64,000 nt of DNA from NCBI RefSeq assembly GCF_000264995.1, contig NW_006767433.1, forward strand, positions 392,953-456,952, written 5' to 3'. Made by a program: the position numbers and the translations under genes. Position 1 is the stretch's first letter, and every line of letters begins with the position of its first letter. The stretch is from Punctularia strigosozonata HHB-11173 SS5 (lineage: Eukaryota; Basidiomycota; Agaricomycetes; Corticiales; Punctulariaceae). Positions 60,680-64,000 of the stretch are shown here, in pieces. The notes below the pieces were generated by a model. It searched no databases. It was not told where the DNA came from and worked only from the letters and a program-made list of their open reading frames with translations.

Positions 60680-63600
60680 ATGACCACCACCACCATGCAC
60701 TTTGGTCCGGAGTGGATGCGCCCGAAACAAGCTCCAGCGCACAACAACAGCTCGTCGCGCTCGCAACATGACCATTCGCCTGACCCAGGCGCAGGAGCAC
60801 CATCGACTCCCGGTGCTGCCACGTACTCTGCTCTTGTCACGCCGGCACCACCTGTAGCAGCGGAAAAACGCAATGCAACGAATCCATTCAGCTATACGAA
60901 GGAGGAGTTGCTCGCAATCTATAAGGAGGGTGGTGGCCAGGGAGGGCTCGGGATTGAGGTGGAGAGATGGGAAGGAGTGGTGCGCGAAGTCGGTTCGGAA
61001 CCCGTCGGATTGAAGGAGATGACCGAGGCGGAGAAGAAGGTTAGCGCTTCATCTGTGAAGCAGATTCGTTGATTATCGACCTCTGGTGCTAGTTGTTCCT
61101 TGGGCCTCTGAACTCCGAGCTTCGCCGCCGCCAGTCTACAGACTACCTATCCCCCTTGAACACGCCTGCCATAGGTGGAGAGCGCCCTCGATTGGTGCAT
61201 CAAGCATCAGGCGCTATAAGCCCAATGCGCGAGAAGTTCAGTGGTCTCATGGGTAGGCGAAGAGACTCTGGTACGTCGCCCATGAAGTACCATTCTCTGT
61301 TTCATCATTAACCTTCGGCCATCTAAAGATACTCTACCACCTACACTACCGCGGAAGTTGTCACTGTCGTCAGTGCAAAGTACATCGCGCGACGGTGCTT
61401 TGCCATCTCCGCGAACCAGAACTGGATTCACACCGGGGTTCGATGGTATCCTGAGCACCCCTAAGGAGGATTCTTGGATGGCGAAACGGCGCGCCGAACA
61501 GGGTCTCCCTAAGCCGGCTAATGGATCCTGGCGCGCAGGCGATCCATCGGATGTCAAAGGGCTTGGGATCAAGGAAGAACCCGAGGAAGGAATCCCGCCT
61601 TCCAATGGGCAAATCCATGCTGAGCCAGAGTCCTATACGAACGGCGTGGAACCCGAAGGGGAAGGACCTGCTAATACGAACACTGCCCGCGCTCACGGGA
61701 CTGGGCAGGGTCTGGACGTTCAAAGTGGTGTGGGCTCAGACACAGCGCAACCTTCAGTGCAAGACCTCAAAAGTGTTGAATGGTCGTATATAGATCCTCA
61801 AGGCATTGAACAAGGTGCGTATATGCCGCTTGAAGCCTGACGGCTCTCTGATTGACAAGTGCTGTAGGTCCTTTCCGCGCCGATATCATGCAGAAATGGC
61901 ACGACGATGGATACTTCACACCGGATCTACGTATGAGACGCACTCGAATTGATCGAGATTGGACGACTGTAGCCGAATTGTGGCTTCGTGCGGGAGATGA
62001 AGCTCCGATCTTCCTGACACCAATCATGGATGTTGTCGCCCCTCCTGGACTCGCACGGCGCAATGACAAGGTCACGGAGTCGCCGATCACAGCTACTCCT
62101 CCTTATCAACCGGTACCCCAGAGGACTCTGCGAGGCAATAACTTGGACGCGTTCCTAGGAGACGGGTCTACTCCGTCGGACTCCCCCGCCTCTTCCTTTG
62201 GCGCGGCCCGATTTGGCAATGGTACGCCCGAACTTACTGGCTTCGGTGGGCGCGCAGCTGGGGGCATATACGCTCCAGGCGAACCGCTGGGCGGCAGTCG
62301 TTTGTCCGGTCTTGGTGTTGGTACAGACGCTGGAACGCCATTCAGAAGAAATACTCAGGCGGATCAGATACTTGGACCTGGCTTTGCGAATCAGGCTCCA
62401 ACTCGAGCTGCAACTCTGGACAACTATCCATTTAGTGGTACGGAACCAAATTCATGACTACACACCATGCTCACGACTACCGCAGGATTCCAGAGCAACA
62501 ATGTAGTGGGTTCGCCTGCTCTGCAATCGCCCATCACCCCGGGCAACTTCGGTCCGAATCAACCCAGGCTTGCAAGCCTAGGTCATGGTCTTGGAGGTCA
62601 AATGGGCCCTCTGAATGGCTCCCCCACGCCCTACAATCGTGATGCATTCGGCAACCCTATCCTTGACGAGAGGATGGACATTCCAGGACGGGCCGTGTAT
62701 AACAACAGCAACTATGGCAGTGTTCAGGGCTCACCGTTCGATCGCCCCCAGCACGCTATGTCATCCCCGTCGCTGGCGAGAGGATCTCCCTCTCTACACG
62801 CCGCCAGTCCCGTCATGAGTCAAGGTCTTACTGCTTCGCCTCATATTGGCCACCCACAGCCTGCTAGCACTATTCCCACTTCTGGTATGTCAAGGGGTCC
62901 CTGGGATGATATCGACCCCGCTGGTCAGCGCCGTGCACGACCCTTCGATGCTCTCCAACCACAGGTTCATGGTTCGGAGCTAGCGCGCTCGAAATCCAGG
63001 GGAAGCTCTTCCCGCGATGTAGAGGCCAGAGGGTTCGAGGCAAATATAGCACAGCAGGAACATGTCTCATCTGACACTTGGGCTCAGAATCGGAACGCAC
63101 CTGCTACTCAATCGATAGGTGTGCCTCAGAACGCGTCGCCATGGGTTTTGGCCTCCAAAGGAGTCGTTGATGAGCGATGGGGAGAAACGCCTGGCGATCC
63201 CAACAGGCTGACCCACCGCAATCTGATGAAGCTCGCGGAGCAGCAGCAGCGGGATCACGATCCGAGATTTGGTTCTCAAAGGTCGGAGAAGCAACAGGAG
63301 ATCGCAATGGTTGCAGAGAGCCCCATCTCGGCGCAGCCAGAACCGGCTGTTCCTCTCACAAGCACCGCTGCCCCTGCTTCTGCGGAACCTGCCGATGTCT
63401 CGACGCCTACCGTGAAGCCGAGGCGCAAGTCCGCAGTTCAAACGCAAGCGGCCACCGTACAGCCTGCCGCGCATACGCCCCCCGTTCCACAAGCCCCCCA
63501 AGCTGAGAGCACAGCTACTGTCACTGCTGGATCCAAAGCCGCGCCCTGGGCCGTCGACGATAAGAGCAAAACACCCGCAACCGCCATGGGGCTGCGCGAG

Positions 63601-63975
63601 ATTCAGGAGGCTGAGGCGAAGCGCGCAGAGGCCCAGAAGAGGGCTGCCGAAAAAGCAGTTCGTGCCGTCGCTGCTTCGCCGGTAGCACCTGCATCCGAGG
63701 AACCAGCAACGTTCACCACCTCTTGGGGCCTGCCGACGTCCAAGGCCGGCGTTGCACGCGCAGGGAAGGACGCCACCGGGACAACGGGCTCCCCTATCAC
63801 TCCTGCCTCACCCGCCGTGCCGGTTCCCGTTTGGACCAATGCTGTCAAGGCGCCTGCAGCGAAGAAGACCATGAAGGAGATTCAAGAGGAAGAAGAGAAG
63901 CGCAAGAAACTGGCCAAGGAGAAGGAGACGGCTGCTGCCACTGCTAGGAGAGCGTATGCCGAAACCACCACCAAG
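60680..63975 (+). CDS. GYF-domain protein (Smy2/Syh1/GIGYF-like), 3' end outside window
   Basis: Five exons are visible: 60680-61039, 61093-61270, 61329-61814, 61868-62437 and 62486-63975, where a GTAGCT donor starts an intron that leaves the window. The N terminus MTTTTMHFGPEWMRPKQAP is followed by a short motif NPFSYTKEELLAIYKEGG, a 4E-like-binding-type stretch seen in GIGYF relatives. The GYF domain reads VEWSYIDPQGIEQ|GPFRADIMQKWHDDGYFTPDL across an intron and contains the GPF-W-DGYF core. A long Ser/Pro-rich part follows, and two repeats of a helical, charged type: TAMGLREIQEAEAKRAEAQ and KKTMKEIQEEEEKRKKLAK. These proteins bind proline-rich ligands and act in translational repression and mRNA decay. 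The C-terminal part cannot be judged. Confidence 0.88.
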
Positions 63976-64000
63976 GTAGCTTGTATTTATACGGTTTCCT

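Overview
The window looks like genomic DNA of a filamentous basidiomycete of the Agaricomycetes (mushroom or polypore type). Nearly every gene has several introns of about 45-70 nt with GTRNGT donors and YAG acceptors. The gene families are fungal: mL38 with a PEBP fold, a fungal ADAM protease, a basidiomycete secreted protein whose relatives are often mislabelled 'ribosomal protein s17', and a TRANK1-like helicase. No virus, phage, transposon or CRISPR signal was recognised. The order (Polyporales or other) cannot be settled by reading alone.

Layout. 0-1 kb: the 3' end of a Trm2-like tRNA m5U methyltransferase and the small gene for ribosomal protein uS14 (S29). 1.4-10 kb (minus): one very large, intron-rich TRANK1-like protein with an SF1/UvrD helicase core and a possible RelE/ParE-like fold before it. 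10.7-19.4 kb: mitochondrial ribosomal protein mL38 (minus), 60 bp from the divergent splicing helicase Prp16 (plus), then a Sel1-repeat protein. 19.8-21.7 kb (minus): a NAA38-type Sm-like protein 48 bp behind a DNMT2-type tRNA methyltransferase. 22.6-29.6 kb: a PHD-finger protein, an F-box protein and an unrecognised coiled-coil protein. 30-37.5 kb: eIF5, nucleoporin Nic96/Nup93, an SMN homologue, a zinc-ribbon-like hypothetical protein and an intron-containing tRNA-Lys(CUU). 37.9-44 kb: a secreted type-B carboxylesterase with one in-frame TAG, and an ADAM metalloprotease. 44.4-50.8 kb: a GC-rich block with a hypothetical protein, chorismate synthase, a SAP30-like Sin3-binding protein and an abundant-looking secreted protein. 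51-64 kb: a half-size ABC transporter, a GCNA/SprT protease with SUMO-interaction-like motifs, an acetyl-CoA transporter (AT-1/SLC33A1) and the first two thirds or more of a GYF-domain protein that runs off the end.

How the genes work together. Most are housekeeping genes without operon logic, but RNA biology is well represented: tRNA modification (Trm2, DNMT2), splicing and snRNP assembly (Prp16, SMN), translation (uS14, eIF5, tRNA-Lys, GYF protein) and mitochondrial translation (mL38). Several neighbours share very short divergent promoters (mL38/Prp16 60 bp, Nic96/SMN 115 bp, chorismate synthase/SAP30 270 bp). The least understood gene is the TRANK1-like helicase. Exon boundaries were inferred by eye from splice signals and family conservation. 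Those given as exact coordinates keep the reading frame, but none was checked against transcripts.
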